Below are positions 47,918 to 61,581 of a DNA stretch of 64,000 nt, one piece after another. Positions within the stretch are counted from its first letter, which is position 1, and every line of letters begins with the position of its first letter. Made by a program: the position numbers and the translations under genes. Source of the DNA: Triplophysa rosa (lineage: Eukaryota > Chordata > Actinopteri > Cypriniformes > Nemacheilidae); assembly GCF_024868665.1 (NCBI RefSeq), contig NC_079890.1:2895880-2959879 (forward strand), in the 5' to 3' direction. The notes beneath the pieces were generated by a model that had not been told where the DNA came from, searched no databases, and was given only the letters and a program-made list of their open reading frames with translations.

Positions 47918-48310
47918 TTCAAAATATCTTCTTTTGTGTTTTGCAAAGTCATACAGGTGTAGTTTTAACACATTATCGATAATCACGATGAGTAATATCA
48001 CATTTTATCATGAGCACCATAAATTATTCATTTGAAATAAACAAAAACTAAACAAACAAAAAATAAATAATTAAACCTACACCAACACTAAAAATATATA
48101 AAGCATGTAACAAAATGGCTAAAAATTTAACTAAAACTAACATGAAAACTAAAAAGATAAAATATTTAATTTAAAACTATCTGTTAATGACAGGGAGTGC
48201 TGTGCAACTAAATTCCATTCAATTCTGTTCATTTTTAGTGCCTCATATACATCAAATGTCATGCATTATCAAATGAAATCATCCAGACACTCAAATACTT
48301 CTGAATGGCA

Positions 48311-50064
48311 TTTATTTAAATAGGACATTTTTATAAGAATGGTTATAACACAGTAAAGCCACCATAGATGAACATGCCTCTAAATAAGAGACTGATCACT
48401 TTTAATGTAAAGATTCACACTTTGGTGAAGAACTCTCATTCTTCAGCACAGGCAACACTGCTGTTCCTCAGTTTTTTCCAATGAGGAATTCACAAAACCG
48501 ACGTGGGCACAAACTCTTGGCGACAATTTTGAAGGCCGTAAATCAATGTAACCTACCGTACGGCCACCGTATTCAGATGCATACACGTCGATGCACTGAG
48601 AATTATGACCATGCACAATTCCAACAGGTGAAGAATGATCTCACAAGTAAAATAAACAGTGCCTCGCAAGTTGCAAAACAAAAGATTTAATACTCTGAAG
48701 AAAGGGTGTCATAAGCGGTAACAATGTACAGAGCCTGAAGTCTGTCGTCATTTTAGTGTAAACACATCGCTTGCCTCATTGGTTTACAGCAAAGCCTTAA
48801 TTTTTAACAGCCGGGCTCGACTTCGCAGGGTTTCAGTTCTATCTGCTCCACATAGTACCAATAAGCCTCGTAACCCGCCAGTGATGTAAAAAATACAACA
48901 GTGCTTTACCATCAGCCTCATCTCACGCTACAAAAGATAGGTTTGATAAAAATGAGACGAGGGAAAAACACATTTGAGACGTTAGGTGTTTGTGAGTGAA
49001 TGTCACTCAAGTTTGCTCTCATGAAACATCTGGTAGTGTGATGAATATAACAGAAGAGAGAAATAATCAGGTGAACATTAACTGAGATGAGATGGTTCGT
49101 AACAACATTCATGCTCCAGTCAATCTCAACTCAACAAAAACATCCTTGAAAGCTTTTGGGTTAGCCTTTGTCAATGAGAGCGATATGGTGATTTCTCACC
49201 GAAACTTTCAAAAAACATCCAGGTCATATTTCACCCCCCCCCCCAAGTGTATATATATTTAACATAACGACATTTCTATGGGAACCACTAAATTCAGTCA
49301 TACATTTTAAAAATGTACTAAATAGTATTTTTTTGTACTGGATTTACGTTTAAAAAGTATTCACCTGTACTACAGTAGTGACAGATGTTGTGCATCAAGT
49401 TTTTAACATGTTTAACATCCATAAAAAATTTGGATTCTGGGATGAAATATGACCCAGTGATACCTATATGTGTATGCTATTAAGGCTACTGTTCCTATGC
49501 CTCCGATTTGGGTGTGCAAAGTCCCTAAAAAGGTCCAACCTCCAGCAAAAGAGGCAAAACTGTCACACGGCCTCTCGCGTTGTTTAAACACATTCTTGAA
49601 TAACTGTAAAGAATAAATATTTCTCAAAAAGCAAAACAATGAGATGCGTCCCACGCACGTGTGCCGTTCCAGCTTGAAACACACGGTTCCGCTGCATAAA
49701 GACAAGCCACCCAGCCGAACATTCCCCAAACACACTCTGCATGGCTCGGATCTGTAAAGCTACGCTGAAGACAAGCCAAACTATAAAAACAACTTCATAC
49801 AAATGACAAAAAGCACTTAAAAAAAAAAAAACCGGATTATTGAGGATGGAACACGTGCCGCATCCACGATCGACTCTTACACACTTCAATACTGACGTAG
49901 GAGTTTTATTTGAATATTCTATCTTTTTATTTCAGTAAAATTAACTTAAACTCTAAATAATGACAAAAATCCAGATGTAAGGTAAAAGCGAAGTGTGGAG
50001 GGTCTGTGGCGATGGCCGACGCAGTTCACTGACGCACGTTCACTGTTTTAATGCTCAGTCCTGT
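48311..50064 (-). other. Likely arih1 3' UTR with polyadenylation signal at 48311-48316
   Basis: Downstream of the arih1 stop (50065) the sequence has no exon and few repeats. TTTATT at 48311-48316 reads AATAAA on the minus strand, a plausible transcript end and a 3' UTR of about 1.75 kb. A poly-C run lies near 49232-49244. The end site is inferred. Confidence 0.4.
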
Positions 50065-53000
50065 TCAGTCTTCTATATACTCCCACAAGTCTTTCTCATA
50101 GCCCTCGTGAACGTGCTGCAGGAGAACCCTCCGTCGACTCTCGCAGTATCTGCACAGGGAGACAAACGCAGATGATGCTCACTGCTATTGTTAAAATATT
50201 TGGATCTGTAGTGGAATTCTCAACAGTTTGTGACAAGAGGTCTATAATAGATCAGGCGGGTGGTCTGGTGTGTAGAACTGTTACTAAACATGAATCCATC
50301 TACAAGTCATCTTATTATCCGTTTATATTACCAGCTGCACTTAAAACACTAACTTGATTTTGCTGCGATCAGCAACACTTAAGAAAGTATAAAAGTCACT
50401 CACGCACGCAGTAGAAATACAAACCAACAAGCCACCAAACTAAACATATGCTTTTATTTGATGCATTTAAAGCACAAAAACTAGCACCATAATCTTGTGC
50501 ATTTCGACTCCCTCACCTGTACTTATCCTGAACCTTCTGTTTGATATCTTGCAAAGAATCCTGGGAGATATCTCGCTCTAGATAACCTGAGAGCACTTCT
50601 GTAGCGTTCTCCAAGTCAGCCTGATTGTTCTGGAAAACAAAAAGCGTTTTATATAAACGTCATTTTTTTGTGTGAACATACTTTCTTACATCCCAACTGA
50701 ATGTGTAGCGACAACTCAGGTTGGGCGAGGTCTACCTAATCGGCATCAGTGAAAAACGATGACATCGGCCTACGCCGTTATAAAGTCCGGCGCGTGCGTC
50801 TAGGCACGAGCTGAGCAGAGACACATCTTCTTTATACAGCGCGAGCTCCACATTTATAAAGTGAGGCTTGACTGTATTGTTATATTGAATAAAAAAGCTG
50901 TCTGATGTGTACAGTGCGAGCTTATATGCCCCTTAGCTTTGTTCATATTTGTTTACAATGCGATTTGCAGTGACGAAAGTGAAACATTTCTTGGAATCAC
51001 ATTATGCTGGCTCAACATCGTCATGTCTGTCAGCAACTATTGCTTCAAGATCGCTGCATAACTTCGATGCAGGAAGAAAACAAGTGTATGACACCGCCCG
51101 CTCACCTCAAAGATGATGGACTGGTTGTTCTTCTTGAGGTAGAAGGCAAAGACGTAGGTGAACATGAGCGTGGAGCGGCACTGACACAGCACGTCCACGG
51201 CCTTCTTCAGGAACTGCACCTCGATCCACGACATGTTGTGCTGCTGCATCTCCTCCATCTTCTGCTTGACCTGCGCGTACAGCTTGTGCTCGAAGCGCAG
51301 GCTCTGCATGTGGTTCATGTAGCGGTTGCAGTAGAAGAGGTAGCGCTGCAGGGCCGCGCGGGAACGCTGCGACAAGTGCACAATGGTTATATTGGAATTT
51401 TCTTCCTGGTCATCCAAGTTGCTCTGAACTACAACCACTATGCCGCACCCCCAACCGTAAGTCAAGCTTTATAAATAGAGCTCATTTTAATCTAAAAAGA
51501 CAGGTCAGATCAAAACGGCATTACCTCTTGAGCATCTCTGGCTGCCTTTGCGTCATCTTCATTGTAGCGATTGCAGTTATACCTGTAAGAAAACAAAACG
51601 CATCGTTTTTGGGTTACGTTTCATAAGAAAAGTGCTTGTGCTCAGTACGTGTTAGGTCATGCGAGGTCAGTGGGACTCACCAAGCAGAGCCGTGGGGCTC
51701 CCAAGGGCCGAGACAAACCCAGCAGAACTCTGCTTTACAGTTCTGGTTTCGACACACCATGTGATTACAGCCTCCATCCTTCTCGATGGTCACGTGACAT
51801 TTGGGACATTCCTAAAAAAAGGAATATAAAGGGATATCCCGTGTTACGATCAAGCTTTATACAACAGCACTGCATAGAAAATATCATCTCACCCCTTAGC
51901 CTTTTTTTTTTTAAGTTGCTTTTGTAGCATAGCTGACATTAGGTATAGCTTTGGAACACAGGGATTTCTCAATTTGAACTCTTTTGGCAGTCAAATAAGT
52001 CACATTTGTTAAACAAATGACCGGTTGGTTTAACTTGAAGTGAATGTAAAGTGCCATATATACAGTATACGTTCTACTGATGGTTTTTACAGAACTTCTG
52101 TATATATGCAAGTAAAACGATCACTGGTTTTCATTGTGTCTCTAAGACACTCGTACCTTGGTATTTGCTGCAATCCAGTTTGATGTTTCACTGTCATCAT
52201 CGCATTTCTTAATCCACTTCCGCAGCCACTTTAAAAGCCAGAGAAGAAATGATTAAAGAGGGAAACGTCTGATGTGCTGAAATACTGATACAGTATAAAA
52301 AAACAAACCTTGCATTTCACAGGGTCATGCCAGTTTTCTCCACAATTGAAGCTGGTTATAGAGATTGAGAAACAAATCAATGAGACAATTCAACCTGGGT
52401 TTACTACGACGCTGGTGTTTCTGAATCAACACTAATTCTTAAGGAAAAGCAATTGGTGGGGTTGCTTTAAAGGTCCTTGCGACATTCGATCACCTTTCAG
52501 CTGAGGAGAAATTCTTTCTTTTTTACCTCCCCAAGGTAAACCAGATCCATTGAACTATCTAACAGCAACTTTTAAGACCATATCTGATGCGTTTACCTTA
52601 CAGCAAACCCTTTTTTAAACGGAAGCTAGCATCAGATTACGCGAGTTTAAATGGGCTGTATGATGTATGAATGAAGCTCTCTTACCAAAACTGTCTCCCG
52701 CATTTGCAGCGTACTGGTTTGGCATCAGGATATTGAACTTTGACCACATGATGGCAGTCAGGAGCCGGACACCATCTCAACAGTCTGTTACACTGTATGA
52801 GAGCAGAGAGACAAGCAGCGTCACACACTGCATCAATACTGACCCATATTTCATCTTCACGGCATTCACTGTGAATTATTAAGTGAAAAGGACATTTCGT
52901 TAAAAAGGAACATGATTCAGATGAATTTGAGGAGTGCTTGATCTCAGTTTTACTTTGCATAAAAACCCACTGTTGCCATTTCTGTTTTCATTTCATTCAA

Positions 53001-56000
53001 GGGAAGCATTCCAAACACCCTTTTTTGCCCAAAAGCAATTAGCACAACAAAAATGAAAAACGTACCTCTACAAAACTATTTGTGATTAAATGTTGATACT
53101 TCAACTTCACTTTAGAATCTGTGATCAGTCGCCTGCAAATGAAACCCACAGGTTACTACTTATCAAAACACCCTCATAAGCACGGTCAAGCCAAACGTAC
53201 GGCACCACTTACATTACAGTGTTATCATCAACCAGAATATCACAGCTGTGAGCGGGACACGAGATGGTCTGGAAAAACAAAGGCAAGGTTTTTTAGAAAA
53301 AGAACCCTTAGGTCAGATTTACAGTATGAGGTTAATAAGAACCCACCTGTCCCATCCCTTCCTCGATAATTTTGGTGGTTAAATAGTCGCCCCAGCATTG
53401 CGTGCAGAACTTGTGTCCACATTCTAGACCTGTGAAATACTGTGAAAAGGGAACATGACAGATTTGGTCTCTTTTCTATGAAATTCCGAAGCTTTAAGAA
53501 AGGTAAGAAACTGACCGAGTTTGGGTAGTTGAGATAGCAAATCTGGCAGGGCAAATCTTGACTGGAAGAGCGTGTGCTCATTTGTCGTGTCTTGGGCTTT
53601 TTACTGGGGTTTATCACATGGCACTCTGAAAACAGCTTATCCAGATTGCCATCAAAGTACCTGTAACACAACACGGTGTTAGGAAAACTAAATATGAACT
53701 AAATTCCTATTTATTAGCATCATGGGGAAAAAATAGTTCAAACAACGACACCAACGGGCCGGCAATGCAAATCCTGTGTTGACGTATCTGTGAAAGTCAC
53801 TCGCCTTTCCATAAGCTTCTCTTTGTCCCAGTTGAAGTGACTGAGGAGTATTCTAGTTATTGTCGCTGGGTTCTGAAACAGACACAATAATGAGTGACAG
53901 GTGGACGTCTGGTTTAACTCAGAATGCGTATATCACAAATCAAAAAGCTCAAATTTGACTCACTTGCAACTAGTGACACTTTGCTAAGCCCTAAAGTACC
54001 TATGTTCACTGTTGCTCGCTTAGACAAGCTGTACTGAACATCCCACAGGAATGAACTTGAGATTTCCAAGAATAGCACAATCTTCACATATAACTTGCAC
54101 ATGAAGCGCGACATTGTAAAGCATGTTTATCTGCCACTTTCTTTCAACCGATTGTTAATAAATAAGGATGATTAGAAACTTTAAAATGCTCTAAAATCGA
54201 GGCAGGTTATTTTCACAATCAAATGGAAAGCAAAAGGCACATTTAAAAACAACGATAAGTGAATAAAATATTGTGAATGCACCCTGGAGACCTATGATCG
54301 ATCACTATTGTAAGTGCACACTGCGCAGACAAACACTTTATTTCAAATATTTTGCAAACACAAAAGAATTCTGTCCACTTATACGGCAGACGTAAACTGT
54401 AGACATATTGTAAAAGAGCAATATTATTTTATTTAATAAAGTACAATAAAGAATCTGAACATCGATATTTTCTGATCTGGTAGGGATGGGCATTCTTGAT
54501 CATATTTCATTTCGAGTACTGGACCGGTTTGAAAAACGAGTAAAACGAGTACTCGATTAATTGGGGGCGGGGCATTAGAAGGGGCGGGACGTGTCCCTCA
54601 TGGTGACAATAAAGGATTTGATTTACAACACTGATACCTGGCATGTCCACATAAAAATGTATCATATTTGACCTGTGTTTTACTATACCACCACATGAAC
54701 TGTGCAAAATATTGTGCATAATATTTTGTGATAGTTATTGCGCTATTATTGTTAAGATATTACATTTTTTTTAATTATACATGTTTTACATGCTTTTTGA
54801 TCATTGATCATCCCCCACACATCAAAGAAAACACTAGCACTCATGCACAACTTTGTCAATTATTAAAATCATTCCGTTATTGCAAATAATTGTGACATTA
54901 GGTATTACGTACTGCAATATGCACATTTGTAATCAGCTCTAGAGCAAAGGTCTGTCCGACAATTGAGGACATCAAGTGGGACTGCGTAAAACATAACCAA
55001 GGCTCAAGCGAAGGTCAACTGCATGACAGATCATTGAAATGCTAACCCGACACTGGTGCTCATCCAAAGAAAGGCCAGATTTTCCTTCCACTATATATCT
55101 ATGCAGCTGTAACAAATCAGCTGGTTGCTATTATTTTATTCTTTGCACTTATGTGACATAAAGGTTCTGTCATGATTTATTTACCCTCACGACATTCAAA
55201 ATCTATATATGACTTTCTCTTGTGGAACACAATAGATGATATTTAAAGAAAATGTGTCAGTTCATACTCATACATGCAAGTCAATGGACCAATGTGTTGG
55301 TCAATGGACCAATGTTTTTAACGTTCTTCAACTTAACATATTGTGCAATAACATTACATTATTGTCCAATTTTATTATATTGTATGATAAAATTAAGCTC
55401 TTGTTGTTTATTTTTATTCAAGCCATCCAAGTCAGTGGATATGGACTCTGCTCTTTTTTAAAATGGGATAGCTACTGGAGCTAACAGGAATCTTCATTGC
55501 TTTGTAAGCTATCTAAATACACAAAACACACAACTGGCAAGATAACTCGTCATTCATTTCTGTAAAAACACCGATCTGTCATTCTACCCCAAAGTTTTCA
55601 CTGACATGCTAGTTTGCTAAATATATGTAACATTAGTACTGTAAAATTCTTAACACTGTTTTTGTCAACAATGGATTGAAATCCATTCAAATGGTCTCTT
55701 TGTTGGCGTTTTCACTGAAATAATCAAATTTTAAATAAATGTGGAACGTAAACAACCCTGATAGTAAATTAGCATTAGCCAAGTGTCAAACAGTGACAGC
55801 GCTAAATTTCAACCTGCTTCAAAACAACGAGACGTTACAAATAAAAACAACAAAGTTATTCATAAAAAGACGTTAAAAAGATTAAAGAAATGCTGATTGT
55901 TTTGATTTAATCTGCGAAAGCTGTCAAACAAACAAACTTCAGCCTCTGCAAACCGGGTCGCGCTAGCAGGACTAAATAACGTTAGCTTAAATTCACAGAT

Positions 56001-56534
56001 TTCAGCTAACGTTAGCCCACAAAAAAAAAATATGTCAACAATTGCAACAAAACAACAAGCCAAATGCACACAAACCCCTCTGAAACCAAACACTTTAATT
56101 AATAAATAAACGCTTTAATTTCACAATATTCGGCCTCCTCAGTTAACGTTAGCTAGCCGCTAACTCAGTCATCCACATAAACAACCTACCATAAACTTAC
56201 AAAATGGCGTAAAAACACGTGTATTATATACCTGTATGACCTCGTTCACCTCCCTGATGCACTCGACCATGTGCTGGAGGATCTGCTCGGTGGTCAGCAC
56301 CTCGAAGCGGTAGTCCTCGTCCTCCTGACCGGGCCCCAGGCCCCCGCCGCCGGTGTCGCCACACTCGTCGCGCTCTCCTCCGGCCATCGCGGGGTCCAGC
56401 AGCTCCACCTCGCCCAGGTCGAGCGTGTCATCCTCGGCCTCCTCTTCGCCGCTGTCCTCGCTGCACTCCTCCTCTTCTTCTTCCTCCTCCTCTTCATCAT
56501 CAAACTCGTAGTTGTAGCCCTCGTCTGAGTCCAT
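50065..56534 (-). CDS. arih1: arih1, ariadne-1 RBR E3 ubiquitin ligase
   Basis: ARIH1 (HHARI) is a RING-between-RING E3 ligase that works with UbcH7 and neddylated cullin-RING ligases. Exons in transcript order: 56232-56534, 53805-53872, 53516-53660, 53347-53439, 53213-53268, 53066-53132, 52686-52792, 52309-52351, 52157-52228, 51681-51811, 51525-51582, 51106-51366, 50517-50629 and 50065-50149. They total 1602 nt, 533 aa (human 557; the glycine-rich N-terminal tract is shorter here). The start is [24 protein letters not shown]1 begins [11 protein letters not shown]. The IBR includes [24 protein letters not shown]2 is [20 protein letters not shown], with the catalytic Cys at about 333 (human Cys357). 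The Ariadne domain follows, ending [10 protein letters not shown]. The intron after exon 2 is GC-AG. The others are GT-AG. Confidence 0.97.
54486..54600. repeat. hAT-type repeat remnant in arih1 intron 1
   Basis: gtagggatgggcattcttga, then gagtactggaccggttt and gagtactcgatt resemble the left end of a common fish hAT-type element. No matching right end is clear. The rest of the 2.36-kb intron (53873-56231) is AT-rich with a family A MITE fragment at about 55160-55340. Confidence 0.45.
55160..55340. mobile_element. MITE family A fragment in arih1 intron 1
   Basis: taaaggttctgtcatgattt, then atgactttctcttgtggaac and a centre built on caatggaccaatg, ending in aacgttcttcaact. The order of blocks is that of family A. 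The right terminus is lost. Confidence 0.6.
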
Positions 56535-56720
56535 GTCTCAGTGCTCTGAGCGCTGGGTAAATGTATGGCGGTGTAACGGTGATCTGCAACTGATGCGTGG
56601 TGCGTTCCTGCGCGCGCACACACATCCACACAGATATGTGCTTCACCGACTCACGGCGGAACCTTATCAGAGAGACGTCACTTCTGCGTCATCAAACCCA
56701 TCCGATCCGATGCATCATCA
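56535..56720 (-). promoter_or_regulatory. arih1 5' UTR / promoter region
   Basis: Sequence upstream of the arih1 ATG (56534, minus) is relatively GC-rich and continues the GC-rich first coding exon, as in a CpG-type housekeeping promoter. It contains tgacgtca-like tctgcgtcat near 56680. No TATA box seen. Inferred from position. Confidence 0.45.
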
Positions 56721-57182
56721 ATAACTGTGTATCACGGTGATGGTGATATCTTAACATTTCGGTGTGATGTTTCTGTGTTACTTAACGATTATCTTTGAAT
56801 GATTATTCTTGCAGTGTTGGGTGTAATATTACCAATGACTGTGATTACTTTTATTCATTGCATTTTATGATTGTTCAGCACTTTGGTATAGCATTTGTTG
56901 TTTTTAAATGTGCTTTGTAAATAAAGTGCAAAAAGAACCGTGAAGAAAAATAACAGATATTACTTTTCATTTTAAAGTCATTTAATTACAATTATTGACC
57001 TAATATAAACAAACAATAAACAACTTTATTTGTATTAACTAACATAGACTAAATAAAGCCTCTAATTTAACACCACTGTTTAGTAACTTTTTTGTAACAG
57101 TTTTTGTTTACATCGGTTTTGACAGTGTTACGCTTAATAAATAAAGTCAAAAGAAACAGAATTCAGTTCGAGATCTGTATGA
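56721..57182. other. AT-rich spacer between arih1 and the next gene
   Basis: No exon is seen. A cagtgttgggtgtaatatta start at 56813 matches the left terminus of the family B hAT-like elements. It runs on into unrelated AT-rich sequence without an inverted end, so it is at most a solo end. Confidence 0.4.
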
Positions 57183-59054
57183 TTTATTCTGTAACAGGCA
57201 GGGCAGTGTAAGAGTGTGCATTTAAATACATTCTCATTCTTCAAAGTAAAGACTGGCAGGGTCATGACATCCATTAAGTTTTTTCTCATTATATATTTTC
57301 TCAAGTAGATATATGGCCACAGTATCAGATTTTCATGTTTCCTGAATAGTCATACGTTTTCTATATATATATCAATATATATATATATATATATCAATAT
57401 AGCTATACATTTGAGATAAAGTCACTATGATACATGATAGATTTTTCATAGTTCCATTGATTTATATCTTTTTTAAACACAACAACTGAAAACAAGACAG
57501 TATTTACACTCACGTTAAAAGGCAGTGCTATACGACCCTGTGAAAAAGTACAGCAGTCACAGCTTATTAAGATAACAATTCATTTAGAAGAGTAGCGGTT
57601 TTAGTTCAAAACTTTGCTTTGTATTCCATGTAACTTACCTTTATACATCAGGGAAGAGAGCAAACCCAAAAAAGTAACGTGTGTGGTTTTACTGTATGTC
57701 GCATGCAAAACTTAGTTTATAACCTGTAAATTAAAATTATTACATGCAATGACAATCGGACGCTCTTATTTGAAACAAAAACACAAACTAAAATACTCGA
57801 CACATTTGTGACTTGCTCCGAGAGCTGTGTGGTGACACACTACTGTACTTTTTCACACAACCACCCAAAGCTCAAACACTCCAGCCTGAAACGATATATA
57901 AAAAGCATGTCCAAGTTATTAAAATACTTTGCTGTTGAGATAAACCACTATTTATTTATTATAATATAGCAACAACAGTCGAAATGACTTTTTGAAAAAT
58001 GCAGATGAGATCTCCTAAAAATCTCTCTATGCTTACTGTATTTTGCTACCGTTTGTATACGTCATACCCATACCTACTGAGTGACATGAGAGCTTTCCTG
58101 AACTGCGTTCAGGCGAGCCATTTAAAGGGTGCGTTTTGTGATTGGTGCAAGCCTGGTACCCCTTTTTAAAGTCATTTGCATTTCTGGGCAGTGGTTTGTA
58201 AAAAATAAATAAGAATTATTACCATATATTAATTTCACAGAGTTCTAACATTTAACTCAATATAGTTTTTGGCAATAGGGTGAATAAAAACGATATAAAA
58301 CTTGCATGCTTAAATAATACATTTTTGTAAATCAGACATGAGAAAAGTTAGCAAAATGAAACGTTTTACACCACCGTACATTATTTTCTCATGCACATCA
58401 AGAGACAATCTTAACTCGTAGATGTTCACCAACCATTGGTGCCACCGATTACACATACTCAGCAGGACATTCCACACAATCTTCCATTTAAAAAATGAAA
58501 AAGTACAATCCAACGAAATGTATTTTTGCTATTAGTCATCCTTCAACCGAGACGTCTTCGTCCCATTCTTCATTCTCGAAAGTCCTGAGGGTATCAAGTC
58601 CACAGAGCTTGTTGTGTGTGCCCTCCCCACAACTCTTAAGTTGGTCCCTTTTTTACCCATCCCAGCATTTCCCTTATTAGAACTCCCAACATTTGTGATA
58701 GCTTGGTGTTCTGTGGCGTCAATGTAAACATAACCGTAACCAAAACATTGAATCAAAATGTAATTTGTGCAAGCCTCTTTACATGCTAGCAGCATCCTTA
58801 GTGTTGGAAGGAGCCGCACAGCACCTCATGTAGGACACTTTGTAACGGTGATGCACAAAACACAACGGATTCAGAAGAGATATGCGTAATAATAGTACAA
58901 AATGAGGTCTTCTGTTCTTTATGAACTCTTTGCGCAAGTCTGGGTTGAATGCGTTACTACACATGCACGTTTCTACAATCCAGAAAGTGGAGCCACTGTA
59001 AGTTTGCAGAAAAGAAACTGTAAGTAACGATATGTTGAGGTTGACCGTGGGACA
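57183..59054 (-). other. Probable 3' UTR of the unidentified minus-strand gene
   Basis: From the stop at 59055 leftwards there is no coding exon. TTTATT at 57183-57188 is AATAAA on the minus strand and a plausible transcript end. A (TA)n microsatellite with ca interruptions lies at about 57361-57405. Interspersed repeats are scarce here compared with the rest of the window, which fits a 3' UTR. Confidence 0.4.
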
Positions 59055-61088
59055 CTAAACCATCGAAGCCAACACTGTTTCCTTGGAATTGGGGCTAGCA
59101 GCAGAAGTTCGTAGAGCAGACGTATGGTTGACGGGTAGCACCCCATCGGGAGGAGAGAGATCATTGAGTTCTCCAGAGGAGGAGAGTGGGAAGGATGGAG
59201 AAAGCGAGATGCCAGAAGAGGGGTCAGCTGAGCCCGCAAAGGTGCGAGGGGGCTTGGGAACCAAATTGGGCTCTATAGTCGCTCTGGCCAGTAGCTGCCT
59301 ATCCTTGTCTGAGGTGCTTTTTACACGCTGGTCCTCATGGTTTCCCTCAGCCTGGCTGTAAGATCCCCGTCCAGACTCAGATTCCGCGTCGGACAAGTCA
59401 AGAGGCGGAGAGCTGCTGCCGTCGAGTTTAAATAGTGAGTCTAGGTACTGTGCGAACTCCAGGACCGCCTGACTGGGGGTTCCATTGGACAATGGCGGAA
59501 CTGGTGGATGAGTTTGGGACAGGCCCCTTTCAAGTTCGACTTTGACCTCTTTCCCTCTATCTTCCTCTTTTTCCTCAGTCATTTCGCTAAGTCTTTCTTG
59601 CGTCGAACCAGTCCGGGATGCTACAGGGTGGGATTCTTGAATGCAAACGATTGTTGATGGCTGACAAGCTGCAGACTTTTCTGAAGATGGGCGGAAGTTC
59701 ACGCCCTGGCCGGCCGGCTGATCTCCGGGAGTGTGTCCAAGTGAAAGGGAAGCGAAGTGGCCGCTGTTGCGCATATCAACATGATGGGCATCGTTGGAAG
59801 GTACAGTCAGTTCCGGAGGGGTAGGGCAATAAGGACCTTCCTCCCCCAGCTCATGGTCTGCCGCGTCCTGGCTCAAGCCGTCTGCGGCCAGCAGCTCTGT
59901 GCGGGAGCTAAGCGAAGGGTTCTCTTCTGGGATGGTGGCGTCCAACGGGAAAGGTAGACTTCCTAGACAGGGGGAGCCTCTCAGGGCGGCGGAGGACCTT
60001 CTGGAGTCTAAGCTATAGACGGACTCAGCATCAGACAGACTCTCCATGAGGGCCAGGGGGGCTTTCCGCTCCCGAAGGTCTACGGCTAATTGGTCACGCG
60101 CTCCAGTGAGCATCACGGGCACCAGAGGTGGCGGACACTCCGAGAAGCCATCCAGTGAGATCTCGGAGCGGGCACAGGAACTACAGTAGGACAGGAGAGG
60201 AGGGACCACAGGAGGAGGGTTGAGTGGAGGGGAATGTAGAGAGACAAAACGGAAGAGGGCAATGAAAAGAATATGGGCGAGGAGGGAACAGATGAACGAA
60301 TGACAAATAAAATGTGAGGGGGAAAAAGGTGACAGAAAAAGCAGGCCAAAATCAATAAATAATAGTGTTTTTGTAAGAAAGTAAATGAAAAATTTCACAT
60401 ATGAAGAAAAGTCATGAAAGGGGGGGGTCAAAAAGTTAAATGGAAGATAAAAGATTGACAAAAAATCAATTAATAATGCGGTCATAGAAAATGAACCATT
60501 CCACATATTTATAAATGGAAAATAAAAAAAGATAATCAAGAACGTAAAAAAATATAAAATTTCGGGAAAAAAAACAGATCAGAGGAACATGTGTAGGAAA
60601 GAGAAGGGTTGATCAGAAAGAGGGAATAAAAAGGGATGTTTACGGTTAGACAACATTAACATGACTAACATCTATTCTGCGCCATTCTACTGAACCAAAG
60701 AGGACGGGGGGGAAACTGTATACTACCATACACGGTACCTCTGCAGTCGGCATGAGTGAAAAGGACAGGCAATAGTGTTAAAATAAAATGAGCTATTCTT
60801 ATAGGTTGTTATGAAAACATAATACGTTATCTATGGAAAAATGAATGGGATGTATATAGGGATTTTGGAACCCAAAGGTTAAGTTTAACTTCTTGGCGTA
60901 CTCTGATTGGTCAGCCGAACTCACCGGACACTACTGTTTCTGCGGTGGTGTGTGGCGGGGGTGGGCTGCGGTGAATTAGAAGCATCGAGGAAAATTGTTT
61001 CTGGATTCAGGTCCACTTCTGTAGGACTGACCATGATCTTAGCAGCAGACAATAAAGCCGTTTTCCCTTTATTATAGTTTTCCAACAC
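59055..61088 (-). CDS. Unidentified gene, last two coding exons (Ser/Pro-rich C-terminal region)
   Basis: Two exons join in frame: 60925-61088 (phase 0 start, 164 nt) and 59055-60180 (1126 nt including the stop). Both flanking splice sites are GT-AG, and the junction codon is CG|T. The first exon opens VLENYNKGKTALLSAAKIMV, possibly helical, then SPTEVDLNPETIFLDASNSP and HHRRNSSVRS. The last exon encodes 374 residues of mainly disordered, acidic, Ser/Pro/Glu-rich sequence with short ordered-looking motifs: SCARSEISLDGF, LMESLSDAESVYSLDSRR and AVLEFAQYLDSLFKLDG. It ends SPNSKETVLASMV. No catalytic domain is visible. I do not recognise the family. Upstream exons must lie to the right, perhaps beyond the window. 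It points the same way as arih1. Confidence 0.7.
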
Positions 61089-61244
61089 CTGAAAGTAATA
61101 AACATACATGAATATGAATGAATTGATAGAAAGAATCAAGTCTTATAATGTATTTCAAAGCTGAACAGTTTAGAAAAGAGAAATGTTTTGAGCGAAGCAA
61201 AACCAATTTACCTGAAAACATTTTAGACTGAATTTCATGAAAAA

Positions 61245-61581
61245 TAGGGCTGTCAAGCGATTCAACGTGATTAATCACATCCAGAATAAAAGTTTGTGTT
61301 TACATAATACATGTCTGTGTACTGTGCATATTATTTTGTATTTATAAACACGTACACATACATGTATATTTAGGACATATTTAGATGTTTTTCATTTATA
61401 TTTACCAATAATTTAGATTATTTATAAATGTTTATTTTTGTTACTTTTCTTAAATAGATGCATGTATGTGTATGCTTTTATAAATACAAAATTAACATGC
61501 ACAGTACACAGACATATATTATGCAAACACAAATTTTTATTCTGGATGCGATTAATCGCGATTAATCGTTGAACAGTCCTA
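61245..61581. mobile_element. hAT-like fold-back element, family E
   Basis: It runs from tagggctgtcaagcgattca to tgaacagtccta. The whole unit is a near-palindrome (gattaatc..., catccagaataaaagttt on one side, aatttttattctggatgcga on the other). Near-perfect target duplication: atgaaaaa (61237-61244) and atgaaaat (61582-61589). It lies in an intron of the unidentified gene or just upstream of its seen exons. Confidence 0.82.

Noticed and set aside
57361..57405. Run of ta/ata repeats that might be an array of regulatory sites.
   Set aside because: It is a simple (TA)n microsatellite with no spacer structure.
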